Shown: positions 1 to 5,979 of the stretch, piece after piece
Position numbering within the stretch: position 1 is the first letter of the stretch
How the letters are laid out: each line of letters begins with the position of its first letter
Assembly (NCBI GenBank): GCA_007127625.1
Contig: SKYZ01000487.1
Location: 1 to 7,485 of the forward strand
Length of the DNA: 7,485 nucleotides
Origin: Aquisalimonas sp.
Lineage (GTDB): Bacteria; Pseudomonadota; Gammaproteobacteria; Nitrococcales; Aquisalimonadaceae
Direction: 5' to 3'
Translations under genes and position numbers: made by a program
Notes under the pieces: model-generated
Databases searched by the model: none
Told to the model about the DNA's origin: nothing
Seen by the model: the letters and a program-made list of their open reading frames with translations, nothing else

Positions 1-950
1 GCAATACCGATGATCAGCGCGGCGAACAGGGCGCCGTAGGGGCTCCCGATGCCGCCCATGATGGTGGCGGCGAACATGGGCAGCAGCAGCCAGAACCCCA
101 TCTCCGGGCGCAACTGCGAACTCAGCCCGTACATGACGCCGCCGGCGGCCGCCAGGGCACCGCCGAGTAACCAGGTCCAGGCGATCACCCGCTCGGTGTT
201 GATGCCGCGCGTCGCGGCCAGATCCGGGTTGTCAGCGGTGGCCCGCATGGCCTTGCCCATCCTGGTCCACTCCAGCAGGGCGTAGACCAGCACCACGAGT
301 ACGAAGGCGAGCGCGAGGATGAACATCTGGTCGGCACGGATACGGATGCCCAGTGGTAGCTGGAACGCGGGGTTGGGTCGGCCAGGATAGAAGAAGTGGA
401 AGTCCGGCCCCCAGATCAGGTAGATCATGCTGCGCAGGAAGAACGCCATGGCCAGGGAGGCCATGGCGAACAGCACCAGGTGCGCGCCGGTGATGCGCAG
501 CCGCCGGTACACCACGCGGTCGATGCCCAGCGCGACCAGGCCGACGACGGGCATGGCGATCACCATGGCCACCAGGAACTCGTAGCCGAAAGACAATGGC
601 CGTAGCGCCGGCCCCTGGGGCAGCAGCGGGATGACGGTGTAGGCGATGTACGCGCCGAGCGTGACCAGGGCGCCGTGGGAGAAGTTGGGGAACTTCAGCA
701 CCCCGTACACCAGTGTCAGCCCGATGCTGCCCAGTGCGATGATGCCGCCGAGCATGAAGCCCCAGGCGGTGAGGGAGATCAGCCGCTGGGAGCTGGCGCC
801 ACTGAGCGCTCCGGCCAGATACATGAGCGCCAGCACGGTGATGAACGCAGCGATCAGGAACGTGCGGGTGCGGATGATCGCCCTGGCGCGTTCCCGCAAC
901 CGGCGCTCCCCCGCTTCGGCCTGTCCTGCCTGCGACTGCGGTGTGGCCAT
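1..950 (-). CDS. livH: Branched-chain amino acid-type ABC transporter permease LivH (partial, 3' end off window)
   Basis: Inner-membrane permease of a HAAT (hydrophobic amino acid/amide) ABC importer; it forms half of the channel with LivM. The reading frame is open from the ATG at 950 to the left edge, giving 316 full codons with no stop. Family marks seen: the early segment YGVLKFPNFSHGALVTLGAY (residues about 82-101), matching the LivH 'inFaHG...lGAy' block. The cytoplasmic loop ATADNPDLAATRGINTERV (about 236-254) contacts the ATPases. The glycine-rich MGGIGSPYGA lies near the truncated end. Most of the protein is hydrophobic helices. The start lies 5 nt after the livF stop and is preceded by a G-rich Shine-Dalgarno-like run. 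It is longer at the N-terminus than usual: about 55 residues, with a charged stretch (16-29) and an extra hydrophobic segment (about 30-48), precede the standard first helix. Motif placement favours LivH over LivM. The family is clear; the transported solute is not. Confidence 0.9.
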   Translation of the reverse strand, partial: MATPQSQAGQAEAGERRLRERARAIIRTRTFLIAAFITVLALMYLAGALSGASSQRLISLTAWGFMLGGIIALGSIGLTLVYGVLKFPNFSHGALVTLGAYIAYTVIPLLPQGPALRPLSFGYEFLVAMVIAMPVVGLVALGIDRVVYRRLRITGAHLVLFAMASLAMAFFLRSMIYLIWGPDFHFFYPGRPNPAFQLPLGIRIRADQMFILALAFVLVVLVYALLEWTRMGKAMRATADNPDLAATRGINTERVIAWTWLLGGALAAAGGVMYGLSSQLRPEMGFWLLLPMFAATIMGGIGSPYGALFAALIIGI

Positions 951-955
951 GCGCT

Positions 956-1663
956 CTATCCCCCCAGGTACAATCGCGCCACGTCCGGGTCTGCCAGCAG
1001 TTCCCGGCCGGTGCCGTCGAAGCGATTCTCGCCGTTGGCCAGGACGTAGCCGCGGTGGGCCATCTCCAAAGACTTCTTGGCGTTCTGCTCCACCATGAGC
1101 ACCGCAACCCCGGATGCGTTGATGCTGCGGATGTTGTCGAAGATCTCGTCCACCAGTTTCGGCGACAGACCGGCAGAGGGCTCATCCAGCAGCAGCAGTT
1201 GCGGCTGCAGCATCAGCGCGCTGCCCATGGCCACCATCTGCCGCTCGCCGCCGGACATCTGCCCGGCCCGCTGGCGACGCCGCTCGCGCAGGCGCGGGAA
1301 GAACTCGTACGCGGCCTCCCGCCGCTCGCGTCGCTCCCGGTCGCCGAGCAGGTAGCCGCCCATGTCCAGGTTCTCTTCCACGGTCAGGGAGGTGAAGACG
1401 TTGTCCACCTGCGGCACGTAGCACATCCCCAGGCCGACGATGTCGTGGGGCTTGCGGCCGTGGATGGGCCTGTCCTGATAGCTGATGGTGCCGGACTTCG
1501 GCGTGAGTAGGCCGAAGACCGTCTTCATCAGCGTCGACTTGCCCGCGCCATTGGGGCCGATGAGGGAGACGATCTCCGCTGCCTCCACGTGGATGCCCAC
1601 GTTGCGCAGGATCTCCATGTCGCCGTAGCCGGCGGTGACGCCCTCAACCTTCAGCAGCGGCAT
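956..1663 (-). CDS. livF: Branched-chain amino acid-type ABC transporter ATP-binding protein LivF
   Basis: Cytoplasmic ATPase of the same importer; it pairs with LivG to drive transport. The 235-residue length is normal for LivF. Motifs in order: Walker A GPNGAGKST (36-44), Q-loop Gln85, ABC signature MSGGERQ (136-142), and Walker B LLLLDEP ending in the catalytic Glu161. In the switch region VLMVEQN (188-194) the usual histidine is replaced by Gln193, which is characteristic of LivF. The ATG at 1663 lies inside the end of livG (20-nt overlap), so the two are probably translationally coupled. The start is supported by a G run 5 nt upstream and by homologues starting at this MPLLKVEGV-type sequence. 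The protein ends in RLYLGG. Nothing appears broken. Confidence 0.95.
   Translation of the reverse strand: MPLLKVEGVTAGYGDMEILRNVGIHVEAAEIVSLIGPNGAGKSTLMKTVFGLLTPKSGTISYQDRPIHGRKPHDIVGLGMCYVPQVDNVFTSLTVEENLDMGGYLLGDRERRERREAAYEFFPRLRERRRQRAGQMSGGERQMVAMGSALMLQPQLLLLDEPSAGLSPKLVDEIFDNIRSINASGVAVLMVEQNAKKSLEMAHRGYVLANGENRFDGTGRELLADPDVARLYLGG
960..970 (-). promoter_or_regulatory. G-rich ribosome binding site of livH inside the end of livF
   Basis: On the minus strand this reads TACCTGGGGGG. It encodes the last residues of LivF (Tyr-Leu-Gly-Gly) and its G run lies 9 nt before the livH ATG. The identical 11-mer occurs at 1669-1679 in front of livF. The sequence is seen directly; its use as a Shine-Dalgarno element is inferred, because no AGGAGG-type alternative is present. 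Confidence 0.45.
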
Positions 1664-2477
1664 ACTGGCCCCCCAGGTAAGCCTCCAGCACCCGCGGGTC
1701 GTTGCGGACCGTGCTCGGCGGTCCCTCCATCAGGTACCGTCCCTCGCTCATGACGATCACGGGGTCGCACAGGCGCATGATCAGGTCCATGTCGTGTTCG
1801 ATAATGACGAAGGTGATGCCGCGCTCGCGGTTCAGGCGCTCGATGTTCTCGCGCAGCCGGTCCATCAGCGTCGGGTTAACGCCGGCGCCGGGTTCGTCCA
1901 GCAGCACGACCTTGGGCTCCGCCATGAGCGTGCGCGCCAGTTCCAGGAGTTTCTTCTGACCACCGGAGAGGTTGCGGGCGTATTCGTGGATCAGGTGGGA
2001 GAGGTTGAGAAACTCCAGGACCTGCTCGGCGTGTTCCCGGTGGCGCTGCTCCTCGGCGCGCACCTGGCCGGAGCGGAACAGGCTGGCGAAAAAGCCTTCC
2101 CCGGCCTGGGCCCGTGGGACCAGCATCAGGTTCTCCAGCACGGACATGCTGGCGTGCTCCCGGGGAATCTGGAATGTGCGGCACAGCCCGCGCTCGAAAA
2201 TCCGGTGCGGGGGCAGGCCGGTAATGTCCTCGCCGTCCAGCAGTACGCGCCCGTAGTCGGGGGAGAAGTACCCGGCGATGACATTGAACAGCGTCGTCTT
2301 GCCCGCGCCGTTGGGCCCGATGATCCCGGTGATGTGGTTGTGCAGGATGTTCAGGGAGGCGCCATTGAGGGCCCGCAGCCCGCCGAAATCCAGGACGAGA
2401 TCGTTGACCTGCAGCAGTGGCGTGGATGCATCCACGCCGGTGCCCGTACCCTGGTGACCCGGGGAAGCGCTCGTCAT
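1644..2477 (-). CDS. livG: Branched-chain amino acid-type ABC transporter ATP-binding protein LivG
   Basis: Second cytoplasmic ATPase of the HAAT importer. At 277 residues it is slightly longer than the usual 250-260, because about 20 low-complexity residues (Ser/Thr/Gly) precede the first strand LLQVNDLVLDF (21-31). Motifs: Walker A GPNGAGKTT (54-62), Q-loop in CRTFQIPR (Gln103), signature LSGGQKK (170-176), Walker B VVLLDEP with Glu195, and switch histidine His228 in FVIIEHDMD. The C-terminus (EGPPSTVRNDPRVLEAYLGG) is typical of LivG. The ATG at 2477 has GGGAGT (2486-2491) 8 nt upstream, which supports this long start. It is 96 bp downstream of the hydrolase on the same strand and overlaps livF by 20 nt. 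The gap could allow its own promoter. Confidence 0.95.
   Translation of the reverse strand: MTSASPGHQGTGTGVDASTPLLQVNDLVLDFGGLRALNGASLNILHNHITGIIGPNGAGKTTLFNVIAGYFSPDYGRVLLDGEDITGLPPHRIFERGLCRTFQIPREHASMSVLENLMLVPRAQAGEGFFASLFRSGQVRAEEQRHREHAEQVLEFLNLSHLIHEYARNLSGGQKKLLELARTLMAEPKVVLLDEPGAGVNPTLMDRLRENIERLNRERGITFVIIEHDMDLIMRLCDPVIVMSEGRYLMEGPPSTVRNDPRVLEAYLGGQYAAAEG
1669..1679 (-). promoter_or_regulatory. G-rich ribosome binding site of livF inside the end of livG
   Basis: The minus-strand 11-mer TACCTGGGGGG encodes the Tyr-Leu-Gly-Gly near the LivG C-terminus, and its G run ends 5 nt before the livF ATG. It is identical to the 11-mer before livH at 960-970. The role in initiation is inferred from position and from the absence of another purine-rich site. 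Confidence 0.45.
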
Positions 2478-2534
2478 CCGCTGTGACTCCCGTTCAGGCT
2501 TGGGACCGGGTGCGCCCTTCCCCGGTATAACTTC

Positions 2535-2563
2535 AAACTAGCAAAGCCCCCGGGGGGTGTCGA
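2535..2563 (-). promoter_or_regulatory. Candidate sigma70 promoter of livGFH with a GC palindrome in its spacer
   Basis: In the 96-bp gap before livG the minus strand carries TCGACA (2563-2558, 5 of 6 to the -35 consensus), a 17-bp spacer, and TAGTTT (2540-2535, 3 of 6) preceded by an extended -10 TG dinucleotide. The spacer contains CCCCCGGGGG (2547-2556 on either strand) flanked by an AT-rich patch (2525-2546). That G/C palindrome followed by CTTTG could instead be a weak terminator of the hydrolase transcript, but it has almost no loop and no U-tract. Either reading is tentative. Confidence 0.25.
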
Positions 2564-2573
2564 GGTCAGGTGA

Positions 2574-3236
2574 TCACGGGGCTTCCAGCCGGGCGAACAC
2601 GTCCCGCATGGTTTCCGGCGTGAACTGCATGGTATCCACACCGGGTGATTTCCAGCTGCGGTAGGATTCGCTGCGCAGGCGTTTCGCGAGCTCGGCAGCG
2701 TCGTAGATCTCGATGCCGTAGACCCAGTTGGCCATGATCAGGATGGCCGCCATGTGCGCGCCCTCGTTGGAGGTGGCGCAGATGTCCTTGATGAGGTGGA
2801 TGCGGTAGTCCCGGAAGTAGCCGTCGAACACGGAGGTCATCAGGCATCCGTCCGTGACCAGGCCGCCGATGAGCAGGTTCTTCGTCCCCAGGCTGCGCAG
2901 GGTCAGATCCAGATTGGTGGCGTAGAAGCTGCTCCAGCGCTGCTTGTCGATCACGATGTCCCCGGGCCGCGGGGCGATAGCGTCTATGATCTCCACGTCC
3001 GCGGTGTCCGCGGCATAGAGTTGCGGGCGCCCGTCGGCATCCAGCGGTTCGTCGAGGGACAGGCCGACACCGTCGGCTCGGTTGATCTGCCGGGTATAAA
3101 TCACCGGGATACCGATTGCGCGAGCGCAATCGAGCAGGTGGCTGGTGTTGTCGACCACGGCGTTCACCCCCTGGACGCCGAAGTCACTCTCCTTCTGGAT
3201 GTCGATGAGAACCAGTGCAGTGTCGGAAAGTTCCAT
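2574..3236 (-). CDS. Isochorismatase-like cysteine hydrolase
   Basis: Soluble alpha/beta hydrolase of the isochorismatase-like superfamily, which includes nicotinamidase, N-carbamoylsarcosine amidase, ureidoacrylate amidohydrolase RutB and biuret hydrolase. These mostly cleave amide or ureide C-N bonds through a Cys-Asp-Lys triad. At 220 residues it has normal length. The triad is visible: Asp12 in LVLIDIQ, Lys98 in VIDKQRWSSFYAT, and Cys131 in GGLVTDGC; the residues before Cys131 match the conserved cis-peptide block. The start at 3236 has GGAG 6 nt upstream and no signal peptide, so it is cytoplasmic. It is the first gene of the minus-strand set, 96 bp ahead of livG, and diverges from the binding-protein gene. 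This suggests that it acts on the imported solute or a product of it. The substrate cannot be assigned; true isochorismatase activity is unlikely, since no siderophore gene or carrier domain is present. Confidence 0.9.
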   Translation of the reverse strand: MELSDTALVLIDIQKESDFGVQGVNAVVDNTSHLLDCARAIGIPVIYTRQINRADGVGLSLDEPLDADGRPQLYAADTADVEIIDAIAPRPGDIVIDKQRWSSFYATNLDLTLRSLGTKNLLIGGLVTDGCLMTSVFDGYFRDYRIHLIKDICATSNEGAHMAAILIMANWVYGIEIYDAAELAKRLRSESYRSWKSPGVDTMQFTPETMRDVFARLEAP

Positions 3237-3468
3237 GGATCGCTCCGGTGGCCGCTCATGCTGATATCCCTCCCGGTGGTCACCGGAACGGTGGCGGGAG
3301 GCGTTACGGCGTGCAGTCTAACGTGGAAACCCGCCCTGCAGCGCGGCCCGTGCTCCATACGGATTCCTGTGACGGATTTAACCTCACGGCTCCCGCGAAA
3401 ACTGGCAGGGTAGTGCGGTTATTCAAGGCCCGTCCGGGCACGGACAAGCACGACACCGGAGGAGAACA
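3237..3468. promoter_or_regulatory. Divergent control region between hydrolase and binding-protein genes
   Basis: This 232-bp non-coding gap must hold the outward promoters for both sides. I see no convincing -35/-10 pair in either direction. The minus-strand TAGACT (3320-3315) is a possible -10 without a -35. Repeats present: the inverted repeat at 3269-3301, CGGTGG three times (3246-3251, 3274-3279, 3289-3294), and the direct repeat ACGGATT (3359-3365 and 3372-3378). A small hairpin GTCCG-GGCA-CGGAC (3432-3445) lies in the leader of the binding-protein gene. The last 11 nt carry its strong Shine-Dalgarno GGAGGAG (3458-3464). Confidence 0.5.
3269..3301. repeat. Nested inverted repeats, possible operator
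   Basis: The outer arms CCTCCCG (3269-3275) and CGGGAGG (3295-3301) are perfect 7-bp complements. Inside them, CCGGTG (3273-3278) and CACCGG (3281-3286) form a second inverted repeat with a 2-nt centre. The site begins 33 bp upstream of the hydrolase start. It could be a regulator binding site or an mRNA stem; no regulator gene is in the window to test this. Confidence 0.4.
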
Positions 3469-4671
3469 ATGAGAAAACCACTGCCAACCGCTTGTGGAGC
3501 CATGGCCCTGATTGCTGCCGCACCCCTCGTTGCGGACTATTCCGATGACGCAGTGCGTATCGGTCTGATGACGGACCTCTCCGCGATCTATTCCGACGTG
3601 GCCGGCCAGGGTGCCCTGATCGCGGCGGAAATGGCGGTAGACGACTGGGGAGGGGAGATCGATGGCGTGCCGCTGGAGATCATCGCCGTGGATCACCAGA
3701 GCGACGGCGACGTGGCCGAGCGCGAGGCGCGGCGGCTCATCGATGAAGAAGGTGTGGACGTGTTCGCCGAACTGGTGAGCTCCAGCACCGCCCTGCCGGT
3801 TCAGGCCATGGCCCGGGATGAGGGCGTCGTGGTCCTGACCAGCGGCGCGGCGTCCTCGGCCCTGACCGGCGAGGAGTGCTCGCCCACGGGCTTCCACTGG
3901 GCCTACGATACGTATGCCCTGGCTGCCGGCACGGCGCAGGCGGTGGTCGAGGAAGGTGGCGTGTCCTGGTTCTTCATGACGGCGGATTACTCCTTCGGAC
4001 ATGCCCTGGAGCAGGATTCCGCCGATTTCGTGAAGGCCGCCGGCGGCGAGGTGCTCGGCGCCGCCCGGCACGAGTTTCAGGGCTCCGATTTCACCAGCGA
4101 GTTGCTGGAGGCCGAGGTGTCCGGCGCCGACGTCATCGGGCTTGCCAACGCGGGGGGCGACACCATCAACGCCGTCCGTCAGGCGTACGAGCTGGGGTTG
4201 ACCGCCGATCAGCAACTTGTCGGGCTGCTGCTGTTCCTCACCGAGGTGCGTGATCTGGGGCTGTACGTGGCGAACGGCTTGCAGCTCACCACCGGATTCT
4301 ACTGGGACCTCGACGATGAAACGCGAGAGTGGTCGGAGCGATTCCGCGACCGCCACGGGTTTGCGCCCACCATGGTGCAGGCCAGTGTCTACTCCTCGCT
4401 GATGCACTATTTCCAGGCGGTGAAGGCTGCCGGCACGGACGATGGCCCGGCGGTGGCCGAGGAGCTGCGCGGTACGGAGGTCAACGACTTCTTTGCCCGC
4501 AACGGGTACGTGCGCGAGGACGGTCGGCTGGTGCACGACATGTATCTCATGGAGGTGAAAGCGGCCACGGATTCCCGCGGGAGCTGGGACTACCTGGAGT
4601 TGGTTCGCGTCATCCCCGGAGAGGAAGCCTACCGGCCCCTGGCAGACGGAGGCTGCCCGTACGTGGACTAG
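3469..4671 (+). CDS. Periplasmic substrate-binding protein of the HAAT ABC importer (LivK-like)
   Basis: Captures the solute in the periplasm and delivers it to the LivHM channel. At 400 residues it is a Peripla_BP_6-type two-lobed binding protein. A signal peptide is visible: MRKP, then a hydrophobic stretch (about 11-22), with cleavage likely after LVA22. The first strand is VRIGLMTDLSAIYSDVAGQG. The block EECSPTGFHWAYDTYALA (about 135-152) and the C-terminal half (APTMVQASVYSSL, NDFFARNGYVREDGR, and an ending like RPLADGGCP) match a widespread proteobacterial subfamily. Only two cysteines remain after cleavage, Cys137 and Cys396. The mature chain is very acidic (by hand about 68 Asp+Glu against about 22 Lys+Arg, only 3 Lys), a halophile-type composition. 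The start is fixed by GGAGGAG 4 nt upstream. It is transcribed divergently from the hydrolase and livGFH. The ligand is unknown. Confidence 0.92.
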   Translation: MRKPLPTACGAMALIAAAPLVADYSDDAVRIGLMTDLSAIYSDVAGQGALIAAEMAVDDWGGEIDGVPLEIIAVDHQSDGDVAEREARRLIDEEGVDVFAELVSSSTALPVQAMARDEGVVVLTSGAASSALTGEECSPTGFHWAYDTYALAAGTAQAVVEEGGVSWFFMTADYSFGHALEQDSADFVKAAGGEVLGAARHEFQGSDFTSELLEAEVSGADVIGLANAGGDTINAVRQAYELGLTADQQLVGLLLFLTEVRDLGLYVANGLQLTTGFYWDLDDETREWSERFRDRHGFAPTMVQASVYSSLMHYFQAVKAAGTDDGPAVAEELRGTEVNDFFARNGYVREDGRLVHDMYLMEVKAATDSRGSWDYLELVRVIPGEEAYRPLADGGCPYVD

Positions 4672-4742
4672 GCACCTGTCTCCGCAGCCCCTGGCATGGC
4701 CAACGACTCCTTTCCCGGGGATGCGGTGCCGGAGGCCGCCTT

Positions 4743-4764
4743 GCGAAACGGTGTCCCGTTGCGC
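4743..4764. other. Imperfect hairpin downstream of the binding-protein gene
   Basis: GCG-A-AACGG (4743-4751) pairs with CCGTT-G-CGC (4756-4764) around a TGTC loop: 8 base pairs with one A-G mismatch. It lies 72 bp past the binding-protein stop. A TTTT run occurs only 12 nt later (4777-4780), so it is not a standard intrinsic terminator, although it could stabilise or end that transcript. Nothing else in 4672-4810 is convincing as a gene. A 40-codon frame at 4696-4818 lacks a ribosome binding site. Confidence 0.25.
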
Positions 4765-4810
4765 ATGCTCCGGAGTTTTCGCGTGAACAGGCAGACGAGA
4801 GGCAGCATTC

Positions 4811-4909
4811 ATGGGTGACGACCTGGCACGGCTGACCTACGCCAGTACGGCAACGGATGTCTACAACGTGAGCCCCGGTCGCCGCGGATGCACTCAGCCG
4901 CAGCCATGA
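4811..4909 (+). pseudogene. 32-codon ORF with BLUF-like N-terminus; truncated gene or leader peptide
   Basis: An ATG at 4811 with AGAGG (4798-4802) 8 nt upstream opens a frame starting MGDDLARLTYASTATDVYN and ending at TGA 4907-4909. The segment LARLTYASTAT resembles the first beta strand of BLUF blue-light-sensing flavin domains (pattern L-x-R-L-x-Y-x-S, with the Tyr that contacts the flavin). Nothing after residue 19 continues the domain (about 90 residues normally), in this frame or the other two. Two readings are possible: the 5' stub of a BLUF gene left by a deletion, or a leader peptide. Its stop overlaps the ATG of the glycosyltransferase as ATGA, so ribosomes ending here could restart on that gene, which lacks a clear site of its own. 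The ORF and its RBS are seen directly; the BLUF link rests on a short pattern. Confidence 0.35.
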
Positions 4910-5979
4910 CACCGCCGACCGTCTGGCTGCTTTCTGCCTACCGGGCGGACAGCCACGCCGCCTGGGCGGACTGGCTTACCGGGGAACTGACAGCGGTGGA
5001 CTGGGCGGTGCGGGAGCTCCCGGGCCGTCATTTTCGCTGGCGCATTCGTGGCAACCCGCTGTCCTGGCTGGACCGGCTTCCCGGGACACTGCCCGCGCGT
5101 ATCCTCGCAACGTCCATGGTGGACATCGCCACGCTCAAGGGGCTGCACCCCCGGGTGGCTGGCGTCCCCGTGGACTACTACTTCCACGAGAACCAGTTTG
5201 CCTATCCGGTGAGCGTGCAGCAGGTCCGTTCCGTGGAACCGCAAATCGTCCAACTCTATGGCGCGTTGGCCTCGCAGCGCCTGCTATTCAACTCCGCGTT
5301 CAATCGCGATTCGTTTCTGGAGGGGGTGGAGGACCTGCTGCGCCGGATGCCTGACGCCGTCCCCGATGGCGTGCGCGAGCGGCTCGCCCCGCGCTGTCAG
5401 GTGCTGCCGGTGCCGGTGCCGGCCGTGCTCCCCGCCCGCGAGCGTGATCCGCGGCTGATCCTGTGGAACCACCGCTGGGAGTACGACAAGGCGCCGGAGG
5501 TGTTCGCCGATGCCCTGGTGCGACTGCATGCTGCGGGACACGACTTCCGGCTGGCCCTGCTGGGGCGCCGACCGCCGCGGGAGACACCCACCGCGCTGGC
5601 GCGTATCCGCGAGGCCATGCCGGAGCGCATCATCGCCGACGGCCGGGTGGACGACGCCCGCTATCGTGCGCTGGTGGGTGGTGCGGGTATTGTCGTGAGT
5701 ACGGCAATCCATGAATTCCAGGGCCTGTCCGTGCTGGAGGCGTGTAGCGCCGGAGTGCGGCCGCTGGTACCGGATGCCCTGTGCTATCCGGAGCAGTACC
5801 CGGGGGACTACCGCTACCCGCCGGGGGACGCCCGGACGCTGGCAGATCGCCTTGCCGGCTGGCTGGACGAAGGGCTGCCGGAACCGGTGGACGTCTCCGC
5901 CTGGCTGACGCCGGCTCTGGCTCCTCGGTGGCGGAGCCTGTTCTCACCTGACGTCGGAACTGACGAGGACTTGTCGTGA
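4906..5979 (+). CDS. GT-B glycosyltransferase, tRNA-queuosine alpha-mannosyltransferase (QTMAN/GTDC1, DUF3524) family
   Basis: In animals the family moves mannose from GDP-mannose onto queuosine at the wobble position of tRNA-Asp; the bacterial substrate is not established to my knowledge. Length is 357 residues from the ATG at 4906. Family blocks: LLSAYRADSHAAWADWL near the start, FRWRIRGNPLSW (43-54), LATSMVDIATLKGL (67-80) and FHENQFAYP (93-101). Next come SVEPQIVQLYGALAS, then LLFNSAFNRDSF. The C-terminal Rossmann lobe opens with LILWNHRWEYDK (184-195) and carries the EX7E donor-site motif, Glu270 and Glu278, in HEFQGLSVLEA. There is no signal peptide or membrane segment, so it is cytoplasmic. 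ATG 4888 would add six residues, but 4906 fits the family start and the ATGA overlap with the preceding small ORF. Its stop overlaps the next gene. It could use another acceptor, since no queuosine synthesis gene is in the window. Confidence 0.85.
   Translation: MTPPTVWLLSAYRADSHAAWADWLTGELTAVDWAVRELPGRHFRWRIRGNPLSWLDRLPGTLPARILATSMVDIATLKGLHPRVAGVPVDYYFHENQFAYPVSVQQVRSVEPQIVQLYGALASQRLLFNSAFNRDSFLEGVEDLLRRMPDAVPDGVRERLAPRCQVLPVPVPAVLPARERDPRLILWNHRWEYDKAPEVFADALVRLHAAGHDFRLALLGRRPPRETPTALARIREAMPERIIADGRVDDARYRALVGGAGIVVSTAIHEFQGLSVLEACSAGVRPLVPDALCYPEQYPGDYRYPPGDARTLADRLAGWLDEGLPEPVDVSAWLTPALAPRWRSLFSPDVGTDEDLS

Noticed and set aside
232..1185. Minus-strand open frame of 317 codons across livH and the end of livF
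   Set aside because: It is Arg/Pro/His-rich and out of frame with livH and livF, both of which show strong motifs. The real livH frame runs off the window edge.
1635..2486. Plus-strand open frame of 283 codons opposite livG
   Set aside because: LivG on the other strand has every ABC ATPase motif. The plus frame has no recognisable domain.
3359..3378. Direct repeat ACGGATT spaced 13 bp
   Set aside because: It is too short to separate from chance in a 232-bp gap and not clearly placed relative to a promoter. It is noted in the divergent region entry only.
2754..3413. Plus-strand open frame of 219 codons opposite the hydrolase
   Set aside because: The hydrolase frame has a complete catalytic triad and a good ribosome site. 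The plus frame shows neither.
3402..3415. Sigma54-like TGGCAGGGTAGTGC upstream of the binding-protein gene
   Set aside because: Only 9 nt separate the GG and GC dinucleotides instead of the strictly conserved 10, and other consensus positions are missing.
3304..4812. Long antisense open frame (502 codons) opposite the binding-protein gene
   Set aside because: Its translation is Gly/His/Val-rich with no family resemblance, and the opposite strand has an unmistakable signal-peptide-bearing binding protein. It is an antisense frame kept open by high G+C.
4696..4818. 40-codon frame between the binding protein and the BLUF-like ORF
   Set aside because: It has no Shine-Dalgarno sequence and no recognisable similarity. 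It is an expected chance frame in GC-rich spacer.
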